A stretch of DNA of 35,507 nucleotides from Ancalomicrobiaceae bacterium (GCA_031291575.1 JARLIT010000223.1:1-35507), one strand, 5' to 3'. Positions 8,159-17,834 are shown, counted from the stretch's first letter. Notes: generated by a model not told the origin, from the sequence alone. Made by a program: numbers and translations.

Positions 8159-8242
8159 GGCATTGATGTCTCCGGGCCGCTGTGGCCGAGCGCGGGGGCG
8201 GGTCAGGTCCCGGCTGCGCTGTACTCCGTCTATCGTCCTAGA

Positions 8243-8270
8243 AGTGTAACGGGTTTTGGGCAAGCGGCAA
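8243..8270 (-). promoter_or_regulatory. Candidate promoter of the GyrI-like gene
   Basis: On the minus strand TTGCCG (8270-8265) and TACACT (8248-8243) are separated by 16 bases, a fair match to a sigma-70-type promoter. Transcription would begin near 8236, about 78 bases before the ATG at 8158. It lies in the 168-base gap after gpsA, which supports separate expression. Confidence 0.4.
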
Positions 8271-8326
8271 TCGTTCTGACGCAGCTCGGCGCCACTCCGC
8301 CGTGCAGCGTCGCGGATGTGCCGCAC

Positions 8327-9355
8327 TCATTCCGCCTCGGCCTTCAATGGTCGCGACATCAGCCGGGCAACCGCCGCGTCAACCGTCAGCGAACCGGCAA
8401 GAACATCGGCGACCGCATGGGCGATCGGCAGTTCCAGCCGGTGCAGGCCGGCAAGTTCGATGGCCACCGAGGCGGTGAACGCACCTTCGGCCAGTCTGGC
8501 ACCGGCTCCGGTCAGGTCCGAGACTGGCCGCCCTTGGCCGATGCCGAGGCCGAGGGAGAAATTGCGCGATTGCGCCGAGGCGGTCGACAGCATCAGGTCG
8601 CCGAGGCCGGAAAGGCCCATCAAGGTCGAGGGTCGCGCGCCGAGCCGGGTCGCCAGCCGCGACATTTCGGCAAAGCCGCGCGCGGTCAGGGCCGCCTGCG
8701 CGCTCGCCCCCAGCCCGCGGCCGGCAACGATGCCGGCGGCGATGGCGATGATGTTCTTCAGGGCGCCGCCGAGTTCGACTCCCACCATGTCATCGGAGGC
8801 ATAGGGGCGGAAGCTCGGCGAGGCCAGCGTCGCGGCAATGCGCTCGGCGAGGGCCAGTTCGGCACAGGCGATGGTCAGCGCCGTCGGCAGGCCCTTCGCC
8901 ACGTCGGCGGCAAAGCTCGGGCCGGAGAGGACCGCCGGGCGCGACAGCGGCAGCGCCTGGCCGATGACCGCCGAGGTCATGGCGTGGCTGCCGCGCTCCA
9001 GCCCCTTGGCGGCGGAAACGACCGGCGTTCCCGGGCGCAGCCGTGCCGCGAAGAGTTCGAGTGTCGCCCTGAGCGCTTGCGTGGGCACGGCGGCGATGAC
9101 GACATCGGCCTCATCCGCGATCGAAGGGTCGGTCGTCGCTGCGATCGGCGGATCGAGCGTCAGACCGGGCAGATAGGCCGGGTTCGTGCCGGAGTCGTTG
9201 ATGGCTGCGACCGTTGCCGCATCGCGCGCCCACAGCGTGGTGGTGCGGCCGGCGCGCGCGGCGGTCAGCGCTAAGGCCGTGCCCCAGGCGCCGCCGCCGA
9301 AGACGACGACGGCGTCGAAGGGGACAGGTGCCGAACGGGTGCGGCTACGGGTCAT
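8327..9355 (-). CDS. gpsA: Glycerol-3-phosphate dehydrogenase, NAD(P)+
   Basis: GpsA reduces dihydroxyacetone phosphate to sn-glycerol 3-phosphate, the backbone for phospholipids, in the cytosol. The 342-residue product carries the N-terminal nucleotide-binding [19 protein letters not shown] (about residues 19-37), the AVPTQALR segment, [26 protein letters not shown], the catalytic-lysine region [16 protein letters not shown] and the [14 protein letters not shown] signature. Length and motif order are normal. The ATG at 9355 overlaps the tsaD stop by four bases (ATGA), so the two genes are translationally coupled. The same frame stays open far upstream inside tsaD, but that part is only the shadow of tsaD. 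The tsaD-gpsA order beside a divergent hemC is frequent in alphaproteobacteria. Confidence 0.96.
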   Translation of the reverse strand: MTRSRTRSAPVPFDAVVVFGGGAWGTALALTAARAGRTTTLWARDAATVAAINDSGTNPAYLPGLTLDPPIAATTDPSIADEADVVIAAVPTQALRATLELFAARLRPGTPVVSAAKGLERGSHAMTSAVIGQALPLSRPAVLSGPSFAADVAKGLPTALTIACAELALAERIAATLASPSFRPYASDDMVGVELGGALKNIIAIAAGIVAGRGLGASAQAALTARGFAEMSRLATRLGARPSTLMGLSGLGDLMLSTASAQSRNFSLGLGIGQGRPVSDLTGAGARLAEGAFTASVAIELAGLHRLELPIAHAVADVLAGSLTVDAAVARLMSRPLKAEAE

Positions 9356-10455
9356 GCCTTGGCTCCGAGCCGGCCCGAACCGATCTTCGGCGCCACGCGG
9401 TCGTCGAGCGGCCAGCGGGCGCGGGCCGGGGCGGAGCGATCGCCGATCGTGGTGTCCGCCAACCGGCCGGCGGCGATGCGTTCGGCGGCGGCCCAGGCGA
9501 TCATGGCGCCATTGTCGGTACAGAGGTTCAGGGGGGGAACAATGAGCCGGGCGCCGCGGCTGGCGGTCGCCTGATGCAGAGCCGCGGCGATCGCCTTGTT
9601 GGCAGCGACGCCGCCGGCGACGACCAGGGTCGGGCTCAAGACGCTGGTTGTCTGCTTGAAATGGTCGAGCGCGATTGCCGCTTTGGCGGCCACGACATCG
9701 GTGACGGCGGCCTGGAACGAGGCGGCGAGATCGGCGACGTCCGTCTCGGTCAGCGGCGCGATGTGCTCGGCGGCATGGCGAACGGCAGTCTTCAGGCCGG
9801 AGAAGGAAAAATCGAGGCTGCCCTTGCCGAGCATCGGTCGCGGCAGTTCGAAGCGGTCGGCTCGGCCGGAGGCGGCCAGCCGTTCCACATGCGGGCCGCC
9901 GGGTGAGGGCAGGCCGAGGAGCTTCGCCGTCTTGTCGAAGGCCTCGCCGAGCGCATCGTCGATGGTGGTGCCGAGCCGCTCGTAGTCGCCGAAGCCCTTG
10001 ACCGCGACGAACTGGCTGTGGCCGCCGGAAACGAGGAGGAGGAGATAGGGAAAGTCGAGCCCGTCGGTCAGCCGCGCGGTCAGCGCATGGCCTTCCAGAT
10101 GGTTGACGGCGACGACGGGAATGCCGTGCACAAGGGCGATCGCCTTGGCGGTCATCAGCCCGACGATGACGCCGCCGATGAGGCCTGGACCGGCGGTGGC
10201 GGCGACCGCGTCGAGATCGGCGAAATCGACGCCGGCCTCGGCCATGGCCGAAGCGACGATGCCGTCGATGACCTCGACATGAGCGCGCGCGGCGATCTCC
10301 GGCACCACGCCGCCATAGGCAGCGTGCTCGTCGAACTGGGTGCGGATGACGTTCGACAGGATTCGCCCGCTGCTGTCGGCAGCGCGCGCCACCACCGCTG
10401 CGGCGGTCTCGTCGCAACTGCTCTCAAGCCCGAGAATGAGGAGATCCTTCGCCAC
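9352..10455 (-). CDS. tsaD: tRNA t6A37 synthesis protein TsaD
   Basis: TsaD (Gcp/YgjD, ASKHA fold) transfers the threonylcarbamoyl group to adenosine 37 of ANN-decoding tRNAs, together with TsaB, TsaC and TsaE. The product begins with the family signature [18 protein letters not shown] and continues with [12 protein letters not shown], the metal-binding [16 protein letters not shown], the SFSGLKTAV segment, [11 protein letters not shown] and [12 protein letters not shown] with the metal-binding Asp. I chose the GTG at 10455 because it puts the signature at the extreme N-terminus, giving 367 residues; ATG at 10494 or GTG at 10542 would add 13-29 residues not typical of the family. No start has a strong ribosome site. 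It overlaps gpsA by four bases and is divergent from hemC. Confidence 0.94.
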   Translation of the reverse strand: MAKDLLILGLESSCDETAAAVVARAADSSGRILSNVIRTQFDEHAAYGGVVPEIAARAHVEVIDGIVASAMAEAGVDFADLDAVAATAGPGLIGGVIVGLMTAKAIALVHGIPVVAVNHLEGHALTARLTDGLDFPYLLLLVSGGHSQFVAVKGFGDYERLGTTIDDALGEAFDKTAKLLGLPSPGGPHVERLAASGRADRFELPRPMLGKGSLDFSFSGLKTAVRHAAEHIAPLTETDVADLAASFQAAVTDVVAAKAAIALDHFKQTTSVLSPTLVVAGGVAANKAIAAALHQATASRGARLIVPPLNLCTDNGAMIAWAAAERIAAGRLADTTIGDRSAPARARWPLDDRVAPKIGSGRLGAKA

Positions 10456-10641
10456 GTCTTCAGCTGTCCCTTGCCGACGGCGGCTCGCCGCCATCCGCGC
10501 GCCCGGTCGATGTACCCGGTCCATTTGGCTAAGCCGCGTCACAGGGCCGGATGCGGCCAGTAGCGGGCGATGCCGGCTTGATCTATGAAGTCGGCCAGCC
10601 CCCGGTCCCGCGTCCCCGCTCTAACACCCGGATCCCTGAAC

Positions 10642-11598
10642 GTGCAATCTCGGCTGTCGCAAATCTCGTCCTCCCGGATCTGGCGCATAGGCACCCGCGG
10701 CAGCCCGTTGGCACTTGCCCAGGCGCAAGAGGTCAAGGATAGGCTCGTCGCGGTGACCGGCTGGGATGCGGCGCGCTTCGAGATCTGCGTCATCCGGACG
10801 TCAGGCGATCGCATCCAGGATCGGCCTTTGTCGGAGGTCGGCGGCAAGGGGCTGTTCACCAAGGAGATCGAAGAGGCGATGTTGGCCGGCGACGTCGACT
10901 TCTCGGTCAATTCGTCGAAGGACATGCCGACGCTGCTACCTGACGGGCTGGAGCTGTCAGCCTTCCTGCCGCGAGAAGACGTGCGCGACGCGTTCATCTC
11001 GACCCGGGCGAAGACGTTCGCCGATCTGGCCGCAGGCGCCGTCGTCGGCACCTCCTCGCTCAGGCGGCAGGCGATGGTGCGGCGTCTCCGGCCAGATCTC
11101 AAGGTCATCGACTTCCGCGGCAACGTCGAGACGCGGCTGAGGAAACTCGCCGATGGGCTGGCGGATGCGACGCTTCTCGCCTACGCGGGGCTGAAGCGGC
11201 TGGGCAAGACCGCGGCCGTCGCTAGCCTGATCGCGACCGACGATTTCTTGCCGGCGGTGGGCCAGGGTGCCATCGGGCTGGAAAGCCGTGCTGCGGATGT
11301 CGAGACGCAAGCGCTGCTCGCCCTGATCCACGACCCGGCCACCGGCATCGCGCTTCACTGCGAGCGGGCGTTCCTCGACGTGCTCGACGGTTCGTGCAAG
11401 ACGCCGATCGCCGGCCTCGCCGAGATCGATGGGGACCGGCTGACGTTCCGCGGCCAGATCCTGACGCCGGACGGCAGGATTTCGCTGTCGATCGCACGCG
11501 AAGGGCCCGTCGCCGACGCCGTGACGATCGGCCGGCAGGCGGGCGAGCGGCTGAAAGCCCAGGCCGGTCCTGATTTCTTCGCCACCGTAGGGGGGTAG
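10642..11598 (+). CDS. hemC: Porphobilinogen deaminase (HMB synthase)
   Basis: HemC polymerises four porphobilinogen units into hydroxymethylbilane on the way to heme, siroheme and cobalamin; cobalamin is the cofactor of Ecm in this window. Key parts are RIGTRGSPLALAQAQEVK, EIEEAMLAGDVDFSVNSSKDMP, GTSSLRRQAMVRRLRPDL, LPAVGQGAIGLESR and LDGSCKTPIAG, whose Cys should carry the dipyrromethane cofactor. From the GTG at 10642 the protein has 318 residues with a short lead-in to the signature; the ATG at 10585 in the same frame would add 19 residues and cannot be excluded. The gene is followed after one base by hemD, so the pair is one transcription unit. Confidence 0.94.
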   Translation: MQSRLSQISSSRIWRIGTRGSPLALAQAQEVKDRLVAVTGWDAARFEICVIRTSGDRIQDRPLSEVGGKGLFTKEIEEAMLAGDVDFSVNSSKDMPTLLPDGLELSAFLPREDVRDAFISTRAKTFADLAAGAVVGTSSLRRQAMVRRLRPDLKVIDFRGNVETRLRKLADGLADATLLAYAGLKRLGKTAAVASLIATDDFLPAVGQGAIGLESRAADVETQALLALIHDPATGIALHCERAFLDVLDGSCKTPIAGLAEIDGDRLTFRGQILTPDGRISLSIAREGPVADAVTIGRQAGERLKAQAGPDFFATVGG

Positions 11599-11599
11599 G

Positions 11600-12334
11600 A
11601 TGGCGCTCCGCATCCTGGTCACACGACCGGAGCCGGAGGCCACGTCGACTGCGACGGACCTGGAACGGCGGGGACATATCGCCCTGAAAGTGCCGTTGCT
11701 CGAGCCGCAATTCCTCGATCCGGCTTGGCCTGAAGGGCGCAGGTTCGATGCATTGGCGGCGACGAGCCGCAACGGCGTCCGCGGCCTTGTGCGGTTGGCG
11801 GGCGCCGAGCGGCTCAGGGGTTTGCCGTTCCACGCGGTCGGCGATGCGACGGCGAGCGCGGCGCGGCAGTTGGGGTTCACCGACGTGCGGTCGGCCGGCG
11901 GCGCCTTCGCTGATCTGGCCCGGCTCCTCACTACTCCCGGAGCCGGTATCGGCTCGCTCCTTTATGCGGCGGGCGAGGAGCGGGCCGGCGATCTCGTCGG
12001 GGTGCTTGCTGCCGCCGGCATCGACGTCACGCTGCTCGAAGTCTACCGTATGGACGCCGCCGAGCGATTGCCCGAAGAGCTCTCGGCGAGCTTCGCGTCG
12101 GGGGCGGTCGACGCAATCCTCGTCTATTCGGAGCGGACGGCGGCGGTGCTGGTGAACGCGCTCGGACGGGCGGGGCTTTTGGAAACGTCGGCAATCGGGG
12201 TGTCTGTGCATGCGATCTCGATGAAGGCGGCCGCGCCGTTCGTCGCTGCCGGTTTCCGCTCGATCGTGGTGGCGAAGGCGCCGAGTGCCGGCTCGCTTCT
12301 GGCAACGCTCCCGTCCGAACAATTGGGCGGCTAA
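11600..12334 (+). CDS. hemD: Uroporphyrinogen-III synthase
   Basis: HemD closes hydroxymethylbilane with inversion of ring D to give uroporphyrinogen III. The 244-residue product shows the family's low conservation but clear landmarks: the N-terminal ILVTRPEPEA, the ALAATSRNGVRGL segment, the VGDATASAARQLGF stretch, LLEVYRMDAAERLP at the domain junction and VDAILVYSERTAAVLV. It starts one base after the hemC stop, which leaves little doubt about its role. No separate promoter or ribosome site of note is visible. It leads, after about 206 bases, to the Mic60 homologue. Confidence 0.9.
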   Translation: MALRILVTRPEPEATSTATDLERRGHIALKVPLLEPQFLDPAWPEGRRFDALAATSRNGVRGLVRLAGAERLRGLPFHAVGDATASAARQLGFTDVRSAGGAFADLARLLTTPGAGIGSLLYAAGEERAGDLVGVLAAAGIDVTLLEVYRMDAAERLPEELSASFASGAVDAILVYSERTAAVLVNALGRAGLLETSAIGVSVHAISMKAAAPFVAAGFRSIVVAKAPSAGSLLATLPSEQLGG

Positions 12335-12540
12335 TGTTTGCAAGGGATTAACAGGCATCCGGCTAGATGGTGCGGGCGGGATGTGCATGTCGTCGAACCC
12401 GACGATCGCCCGGCTGGCATTTGCGACGAAATCGACACAGTCTGACGTCACTCTGGCCAGATTGAGTGTATTGGGGGCAGTCTCTCGGGGCCGGTCTGTC
12501 GGGGTCCCTGGAATCTTGCCCGCAGGTGGAGGAAGAGCCG

Positions 12541-14712
12541 ATGGCGGTGAATGACGGCGAGCGCGGGGCGACAGGCGGGCGGCGCAAGCCCGATCCGATC
12601 ACCATCGACTTGAACGCGACTTCGGTCCGCGTCGAACCGGACGGGGCGAAGGAGGCTGAGGCCGGGCCGGAGACGCCGGAACCGGCCGCTGCGGCCGAGG
12701 CGAGCGGCCAGGTTGGGATCAAAGCGGATGTCGCTGCCGAACCTGAGCTGCAGGCCGAGCCCGCCGTAGCGGCAGAGCCAGCGCCAGATCGGAGCGCGGA
12801 GACCGCCGCAGTCGAGCCCTCGCTGGCCGCGAGCGAAGAAGCTCGCGCCGATGAGCTGGCGGACACGGCACCGTCGCCGGCACCAGTCGCCGCAGAGACG
12901 TCCTCTCAATCCGAACCGGCTGACGCCGGGAGCGAGCCGAAGTCAGCCGCTGAGCCGTTCGAGCCGGTGCACGAACTGCGACCCCAACCGGCGAACGTTT
13001 GGCCGCGCACCATTGCGGCGGTCCTTCTCGGCGGTGTCGTCGGCATCGCCGGCGTGCATCTCCTCTCGGCCGTCGGCCTGACGCCCGGAGGCTCCGACAT
13101 CACGGCGCTCAACGCGAAGATCGCCGGGCTCGACCAGAAGCTCGCCGCCGATCCGGTGCATTCGCTCGCCGCGGTGACGAAGGAGCTGGAGGCGGAGAAG
13201 ACCCGCGTCGCCGGTCTCAACACCGAGATCGAGCGGCTGAAGCAGCTGCCGCAGGTGCCGGGCGCCTCGGTCAGCGAGATCGCCCGTATCCTCGAACCGT
13301 TCTCGGGCCGCGTCGCCGCGGCCGTCATGCATATGGACGACATCGAGAAGCGGATCGCCGGCGAACAGGCGGTCGTGCGCGGTGAATCGAAGGCGACCGC
13401 GGAAGCCGTCACCGAACGGGTGGCCAAGGTCGAGGCCTCGGTCACCCAGCGACTGGCAACCGTCGAAGCGGCGGCGACCGACAGTGTGGACAAGGCGGCC
13501 AAGTCGGTGGCGGGCGTCGACAGGCTGGGAAACGATTTCGCCGGTCTCGACAAGCGTGTGTCCGGTGATGTCGCTGTGGCGCGCGGCGAGTTGAAGGAAC
13601 TCGGCACTGCGACGACGGCGAAATTCGCCTCTCTCGACAGCGCTGTGACGACGCTCGCCGACGGCATCAAGGGCAATGGCGCGGACCTTGCCGGCCTGAA
13701 GGCGGCCCTCGACGGTGTTTCGGGCAAGCTCGCCGATCTCGACAAACGCATTTCGGCCGAATTCGCCGTCATCCGCGGCACGACGACGGACTTCGCCGGC
13801 CAGACGCAGAAGCAGGCCGCCGAGACCGGTGACCAGGTGGCAAAACTACAGGCCCGCATCGCCAGCCTCGACGAGATGAGCCATGCTATCGACGGGCTCG
13901 GCGCCCGCATCGGCGCTTTCGACGAGGTGAAGAAGATCGTTGAGGCCAATACCGCGCGCCTCGGCCAGGTCGACGAAGCCAAGAAGGCGGCCGATGGCGT
14001 CGCCGCCAGCCTGTGGGTCATCGACCAGCGCATGGCCAAGTTGCAGGCTCAGCTCGCCGAGGTCGACGCGCTGAAGGCATCGCTCGTCGCCGGCACAGAG
14101 AAGATCGGTGCGCTCGACGCCCGGATGGCGCCGCTCGAGGTGGGGCTATCGAAGTTCGACGACTGGGCGAAGGCCGGTCTGGCGACGCGTTCGGAAGCGG
14201 TGGCGGCGATCGCCATCGCCAGCCTGAAGTCGGCCGTCGACAGCGGCCGGCCATTCGCGGCCGAATTGACCGCGGCCAAGTCGGTTGCGGCGGGCCTCGT
14301 CGATCTCTCCAGGCTCGAGCCCTACGCCGCCAAGGGGCTGGCCAGCGAGACGGATCTCGTGGCGGCCTATCCGAAGGTCGCCCGCAAGGCGCTTGAGGCC
14401 GCCGACGGTTCGGCGAAGACCGAGGGCGGCGTTTTCGGCACGCTTCTGGCGCATGCGACGCAATCGGTGAAGATCCGGCGCGAGGGCGACACCGTGGGCG
14501 AGGGGGCCGATGCCCGGCTCGCCCGTATTGAGGCCCGGCTCGGGAGCCACGATCTCGCCGGTGCGCTCACCGAATGGCTGTCCTTGCCCGAGCCGGTGCG
14601 CTTGGCGACCGGCGATTGGGGTGCGGCATTGCAGGCGCGCGTCGAGGGCGCCAAGGTCATGACTTCGGTGAGCGACGAAGTCCTGGCGAAACTGAACGCA
14701 GCGACGAAGTGA
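12541..14712 (+). CDS. mic60: Bacterial Mic60/mitofilin-like membrane protein
   Basis: This 723-residue protein has the layout of alphaproteobacterial Mic60 (COG4223), the bacterial relative of the mitochondrial crista-junction protein. An acidic, Ala/Pro-rich N-terminal segment (about residues 20-150) is followed by one membrane helix (about 158-176), a long helical or coiled-coil periplasmic region (about 185-620) and a C-terminal mitofilin-like part (about 630-720, with FGTLLAHATQSVKIRREGD and GALTEWLSLPEPVR). The coiled region repeats an (I/L)(E/D)KR(I/V)-x8-RG unit at residues 268, 336 and 400. The ATG at 12541 is supported by a strong ribosome site (GTGGAGGAAGAG); a GTG at 12466 is less likely. 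Its place between hemD and hemY matches the known locus for this family. The cellular role here, shaping the inner membrane, is inferred from homologues. Confidence 0.85.
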   Translation: MAVNDGERGATGGRRKPDPITIDLNATSVRVEPDGAKEAEAGPETPEPAAAAEASGQVGIKADVAAEPELQAEPAVAAEPAPDRSAETAAVEPSLAASEEARADELADTAPSPAPVAAETSSQSEPADAGSEPKSAAEPFEPVHELRPQPANVWPRTIAAVLLGGVVGIAGVHLLSAVGLTPGGSDITALNAKIAGLDQKLAADPVHSLAAVTKELEAEKTRVAGLNTEIERLKQLPQVPGASVSEIARILEPFSGRVAAAVMHMDDIEKRIAGEQAVVRGESKATAEAVTERVAKVEASVTQRLATVEAAATDSVDKAAKSVAGVDRLGNDFAGLDKRVSGDVAVARGELKELGTATTAKFASLDSAVTTLADGIKGNGADLAGLKAALDGVSGKLADLDKRISAEFAVIRGTTTDFAGQTQKQAAETGDQVAKLQARIASLDEMSHAIDGLGARIGAFDEVKKIVEANTARLGQVDEAKKAADGVAASLWVIDQRMAKLQAQLAEVDALKASLVAGTEKIGALDARMAPLEVGLSKFDDWAKAGLATRSEAVAAIAIASLKSAVDSGRPFAAELTAAKSVAAGLVDLSRLEPYAAKGLASETDLVAAYPKVARKALEAADGSAKTEGGVFGTLLAHATQSVKIRREGDTVGEGADARLARIEARLGSHDLAGALTEWLSLPEPVRLATGDWGAALQARVEGAKVMTSVSDEVLAKLNAATK

Positions 14713-14722
14713 GGGTGCCCGC

Positions 14723-16414
14723 ATGATCCGGCTACTGGTCTATCTCGCCATTCTCGTCGCGGTGGCCTTCGGCTTTGCTTGGCTCGCCGACCGACCCGGC
14801 GATGTCACGCTGGTTTGGCAGGGGCAAAAGATCGAAACCGATCTGATGACCGTGACCGTCGGCATTCTCGGCCTGATCGTTGCGGTGCTCGTCGCGGTCT
14901 GGCTCGTCTCGGCCGTGTTGCACACGCCATTCGCCATCGGCTCGTTCTTCGAGCGGCGGCGGCGCGAGCGCGGCTGGCGGGCACTGTCGCACGGCCTGAT
15001 CGCGGCCGGTGCCGGCGATCCGACGTCGGCCGACCGGTCGGCAGCCGAAGCCCGCCGCATCCTCGGCGGGGAGCCGTTGGCGCTCCTGCTCGAGGCGCAA
15101 GCGGCACAACTCGCCGGCAAGCGTGAGGTGGCACGGGCCGCCTTCGAGCGCATGCTGGAGGAGCCGGAAACGCGGCTCCTGGGGCTGCGCGGTCTGTTCG
15201 TCGAAGCCGAGCGTTACGGCGAAGCGGCTGCGGCGCGCCATTTCGCCGAAGAAGCGACGGCAACAGCGCCGAAACTCGCCTGGGCCGGGCAGGCGGTGCT
15301 GGAGTTCCAGAGCCAATCATCCGACTGGGTCGGGGCGTTGGAGACCCTCGATCGCAATGCCCGCAACAAGATCGTCGACCGGGCCAGGGCGAAGCGCCTG
15401 CGCGCGGTGTTGATGACCGGGCGTGCCGTCGATCTCGAACAGGGCGATCCCGATCAAGCCCGCGCCTATGCCATCGAAGCGCACGGGCTGGCGCCGGATC
15501 TGATCCCGGCCGCGGTCATCGCCGGCCGGCTGCTGACCCGGCAGGGCGACATCCGGAAGGCCGCTCGCATCCTGGAAGCAACCTGGAAGCTTGCCCCGCA
15601 TCCCGACTTAGCCATGGCCTATGCCTATGTACGGCCGGGCGATTCGGCGCAGGACCGGCTCGCCCGCGTGAAGGAACTGGTGCGCGTCCGCGCCCATCAT
15701 GCCGAATGCGCCTTCGCGATTGCCTCCGCCGCGCTCGACGCGCGCGATTACGGGGCGGCACGGGCGGCGATCAAGCCGCTGATGGCGATCGGACCGACGC
15801 GGCGGGCCTGCCTGCTGATGGCCGATATCGAGGAGGCCGAGCACGGCGACGACGGCAAGGTGCGCGAATGGCTGTCGCGGGCGGTCCGGGCATCACGCGA
15901 CGCAACCTGGGTCGCCGACGGTTTTGTCTCCGACCATTGGGCGCCGGTGTCGCCGGTGACTGGACGCCTGGACGCCTTCGAATGGAAGGTGCCTGAGGAG
16001 GACGTGGCGGCGCTGCCGCCGCCGGTCGAGGAGCCGCCGCCGGTCGACGTGACGCCGGCGGCCGTCGTTGCGCTGCCGGCCGGACGCGAGGCCGCCCCAC
16101 GAGAGCGGCCGCCGGTACCGGTCGCGCCCAAAGCCGAGGAGAGGGCCGAGGCGGTCGTTCCGGTGGTCGAAGCGACGGCTGTGCCGTCGCCCGCACCGAA
16201 GGAGACGGCAGCGTCTGAGCCGGTTGCCGCGTCTGCCGCCGTCACCGAAGCTGCGGCCGAGACGGTCCCGGAGAAGCAGGAAAAGGTCAACGGCAAGCGG
16301 CGCAGCGCCAAGCCGGTCGACTTCCCGCTCGGCTTTGCCCCCGACGATCCCGGCGCTCCGGTGAAGAAGGTCGAGGCGGAGACCAGCGAGGGAATCTATC
16401 GGCTGTACAGCTGA
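14723..16414 (+). CDS. hemY: HemY-like membrane TPR protein
   Basis: The 563-residue product has two N-terminal membrane helices (about residues 3-20 and 44-66) flanking a short HemY_N segment, RPGDVTLVWQGQKIETDLMT. TPR-like helical repeats follow (about 80-400), containing LLLEAQAAQLAGKREVARAA and similar units. A Pro/Ala/Glu-rich, probably disordered tail ends in a conserved-looking VDFPLGFAPDDPG. Proteobacterial HemY proteins lie in heme operons, but their biochemical role is not settled; this is not the Bacillus HemY coproporphyrinogen oxidase. It starts ten bases after the Mic60 stop behind GAGGGTG, so the four genes hemC-hemD-mic60-hemY read as one unit. Close spacing with Mic60 suggests a joint role at the inner membrane. 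Confidence 0.88.
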   Translation: MIRLLVYLAILVAVAFGFAWLADRPGDVTLVWQGQKIETDLMTVTVGILGLIVAVLVAVWLVSAVLHTPFAIGSFFERRRRERGWRALSHGLIAAGAGDPTSADRSAAEARRILGGEPLALLLEAQAAQLAGKREVARAAFERMLEEPETRLLGLRGLFVEAERYGEAAAARHFAEEATATAPKLAWAGQAVLEFQSQSSDWVGALETLDRNARNKIVDRARAKRLRAVLMTGRAVDLEQGDPDQARAYAIEAHGLAPDLIPAAVIAGRLLTRQGDIRKAARILEATWKLAPHPDLAMAYAYVRPGDSAQDRLARVKELVRVRAHHAECAFAIASAALDARDYGAARAAIKPLMAIGPTRRACLLMADIEEAEHGDDGKVREWLSRAVRASRDATWVADGFVSDHWAPVSPVTGRLDAFEWKVPEEDVAALPPPVEEPPPVDVTPAAVVALPAGREAAPRERPPVPVAPKAEERAEAVVPVVEATAVPSPAPKETAASEPVAASAAVTEAAAETVPEKQEKVNGKRRSAKPVDFPLGFAPDDPGAPVKKVEAETSEGIYRLYS

Positions 16415-16473
16415 GCGGCCGCCTGCGGTCATGGCACATTGTGGCGGTGGCAGAAGGCGAAATATGAAAACGC

Positions 16474-16498
16474 CGGCCCGATGTTGAGATCCGGGCCG
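16474..16498 (-). terminator. Terminator candidate for the reductase
   Basis: The arms CGGCCCG and CGGGCCG pair around an 11-base loop. Read on the minus strand the stem is followed by GGCGTTTTCATATTT, a broken T-rich tail. It lies about 75 bases after the stop of the reductase gene and about 60 after hemY, which converges on it, so it may stop transcripts from both sides. Confidence 0.5.
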
Positions 16499-16571
16499 AC
16501 GTCTTGCTTTCGAACGCCTCGGGGTGGTGCGTTGATGGCATCGGGCTGCAGCAGGTGCGACCCGACGTCAG

Positions 16572-17834
16572 TCACGCCGCGACTGCGGCGGCCGCCTTGA
16601 CGATTGAATTGAGGTTCAGCTTTTCGTCGGCGACCTGTTCGGGCGTCAGCGTCAGTCCGCGATCGAGGATCTTGCGCGCCACCATATGGTCCTGACCCTT
16701 GTTCAGGCTGTCGCAACCAATGAAGGCGCCATTCTTGAAGTAGAAGTTCGAGAAGCGGTAGTTGGCGATATCGCCGCGCGTCAGCATCTGGTCATAGCCG
16801 GCGGACGACCCGACGATCTGCAGCTTGACGTCGTACTGGTCCGACCAGAACCAGGGCGCCAGCAGGAACGGCTTCTCCTTGCCCATCAGCGCGGCGGCGC
16901 CGGCTTTCGCCTGCTCGAGCGCATTCTGCACGGATTCCAGCCTGTGCAATGGCATACCCGGCTCGTGGGCGGTCGCCGAGCAATCGCCGATGGCGACGAT
17001 GTCGGTATCGGCGGTGCGGGCGCAGCGGTCGACGATGACGCCGTGATTGCAGGCGAGGCCGGCGGCGACAGCCAGTTCGTCGCAGGGAATGAGCCCGATG
17101 CCGGCGACGACCAGATTGGCGCGGATCTCGCGGCCATCGGTCAAGCGGACGCCGCACGGCTTGTCGTCGGCGATCAGCACTTCGGCGACGGCGGCATTGA
17201 GCTCGATCGCCACACCCCGTTCGCGATGCAGCCGTTCGTACGTCTCCGAGATCGCTGGGGAGACGGCACGGGCGAGCACCCGGGCTTCGCGCTCGATCAC
17301 CGTCACGTCCTTGTTGTTAACGGCGCAGCAGGCGGCGACTTCCAGGCCGACGAAGCCGGCGCCGACGACCACCACGGAATCGGCTTCCTCCAGCGAGGCG
17401 GTGAACTTGAAGGCATCGTCGACGCCGCGGATCGACACCACGCCCGGATGCGTGCCGCCCGGCACCGGCAGGCGGCGGTTGATCCCGCCAGTGGCAATGA
17501 CGAGGCCCTCATAAGGCTGGCGCGTGCCGTTGGCGAGCACGACCTCGCGCGCGGCGCGGTCGATCGCCATCACCCGCGTGTTCGGGCGGAAATCGATACC
17601 CTTCGAGGCCAGCGCCTCCGGCCCGCGCAGCACGATGGTGGAGAGGTCCAAGGGTTCGATCAGCGCGTCCTTGGACAGGGGCGGGCGATAGTAGGGCGGC
17701 AGGCGCTCTTCGCCGAAGAGGATGACTCCGCCCTCCCAGCCTTCCTCGCGCAAGGATTCGGCCGCCTGCAACCCTCCCTGTCCGGCGCCGGCAATGACCA
17801 TCGGGCGACCGGTGTCGCTGGCTCGCAATTTCAT
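16572..17834 (-). CDS. FAD-dependent NAD(P)H-ferredoxin reductase
   Basis: The 420-residue product belongs to the CamA/AlkT-type (putidaredoxin/rubredoxin reductase-like) pyridine nucleotide-disulfide oxidoreductase family. It has an N-terminal FAD fingerprint VIAGAGQGGLQAAESL (about residues 13-28), the LPPYYRPPLSKD motif typical of this group, a second nucleotide fingerprint VVVVGAGFVGLEVAA (about 150-165) for NAD(P)H, and the C-terminal FAD motif DTDIVAIGDCSA. It lacks a redox-active CxxC disulfide and would pass electrons from NAD(P)H to an iron-sulfur carrier. The ATG at 17834 has a good ribosome site (GAGGAGTCACCCC). A 2[4Fe-4S] ferredoxin gene lies 80 bases upstream on the same strand, so the pair looks like an operon. 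The electron acceptor is not identified. Confidence 0.88.
   Translation of the reverse strand: MKLRASDTGRPMVIAGAGQGGLQAAESLREEGWEGGVILFGEERLPPYYRPPLSKDALIEPLDLSTIVLRGPEALASKGIDFRPNTRVMAIDRAAREVVLANGTRQPYEGLVIATGGINRRLPVPGGTHPGVVSIRGVDDAFKFTASLEEADSVVVVGAGFVGLEVAACCAVNNKDVTVIEREARVLARAVSPAISETYERLHRERGVAIELNAAVAEVLIADDKPCGVRLTDGREIRANLVVAGIGLIPCDELAVAAGLACNHGVIVDRCARTADTDIVAIGDCSATAHEPGMPLHRLESVQNALEQAKAGAAALMGKEKPFLLAPWFWSDQYDVKLQIVGSSAGYDQMLTRGDIANYRFSNFYFKNGAFIGCDSLNKGQDHMVARKILDRGLTLTPEQVADEKLNLNSIVKAAAAVAA

Noticed and set aside
8327-10417. A 696-codon minus-strand frame that seems to fuse an Arg-rich protein to GpsA.
   Set aside because: The first 350 codons are the out-of-frame shadow of tsaD; GpsA begins at the ATG at 9355.
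12906-14039. A Ser/Ala-rich minus-strand frame opposite the Mic60 gene.
   Set aside because: Composition is that of an antisense GC-rich frame; no start signal or motif.
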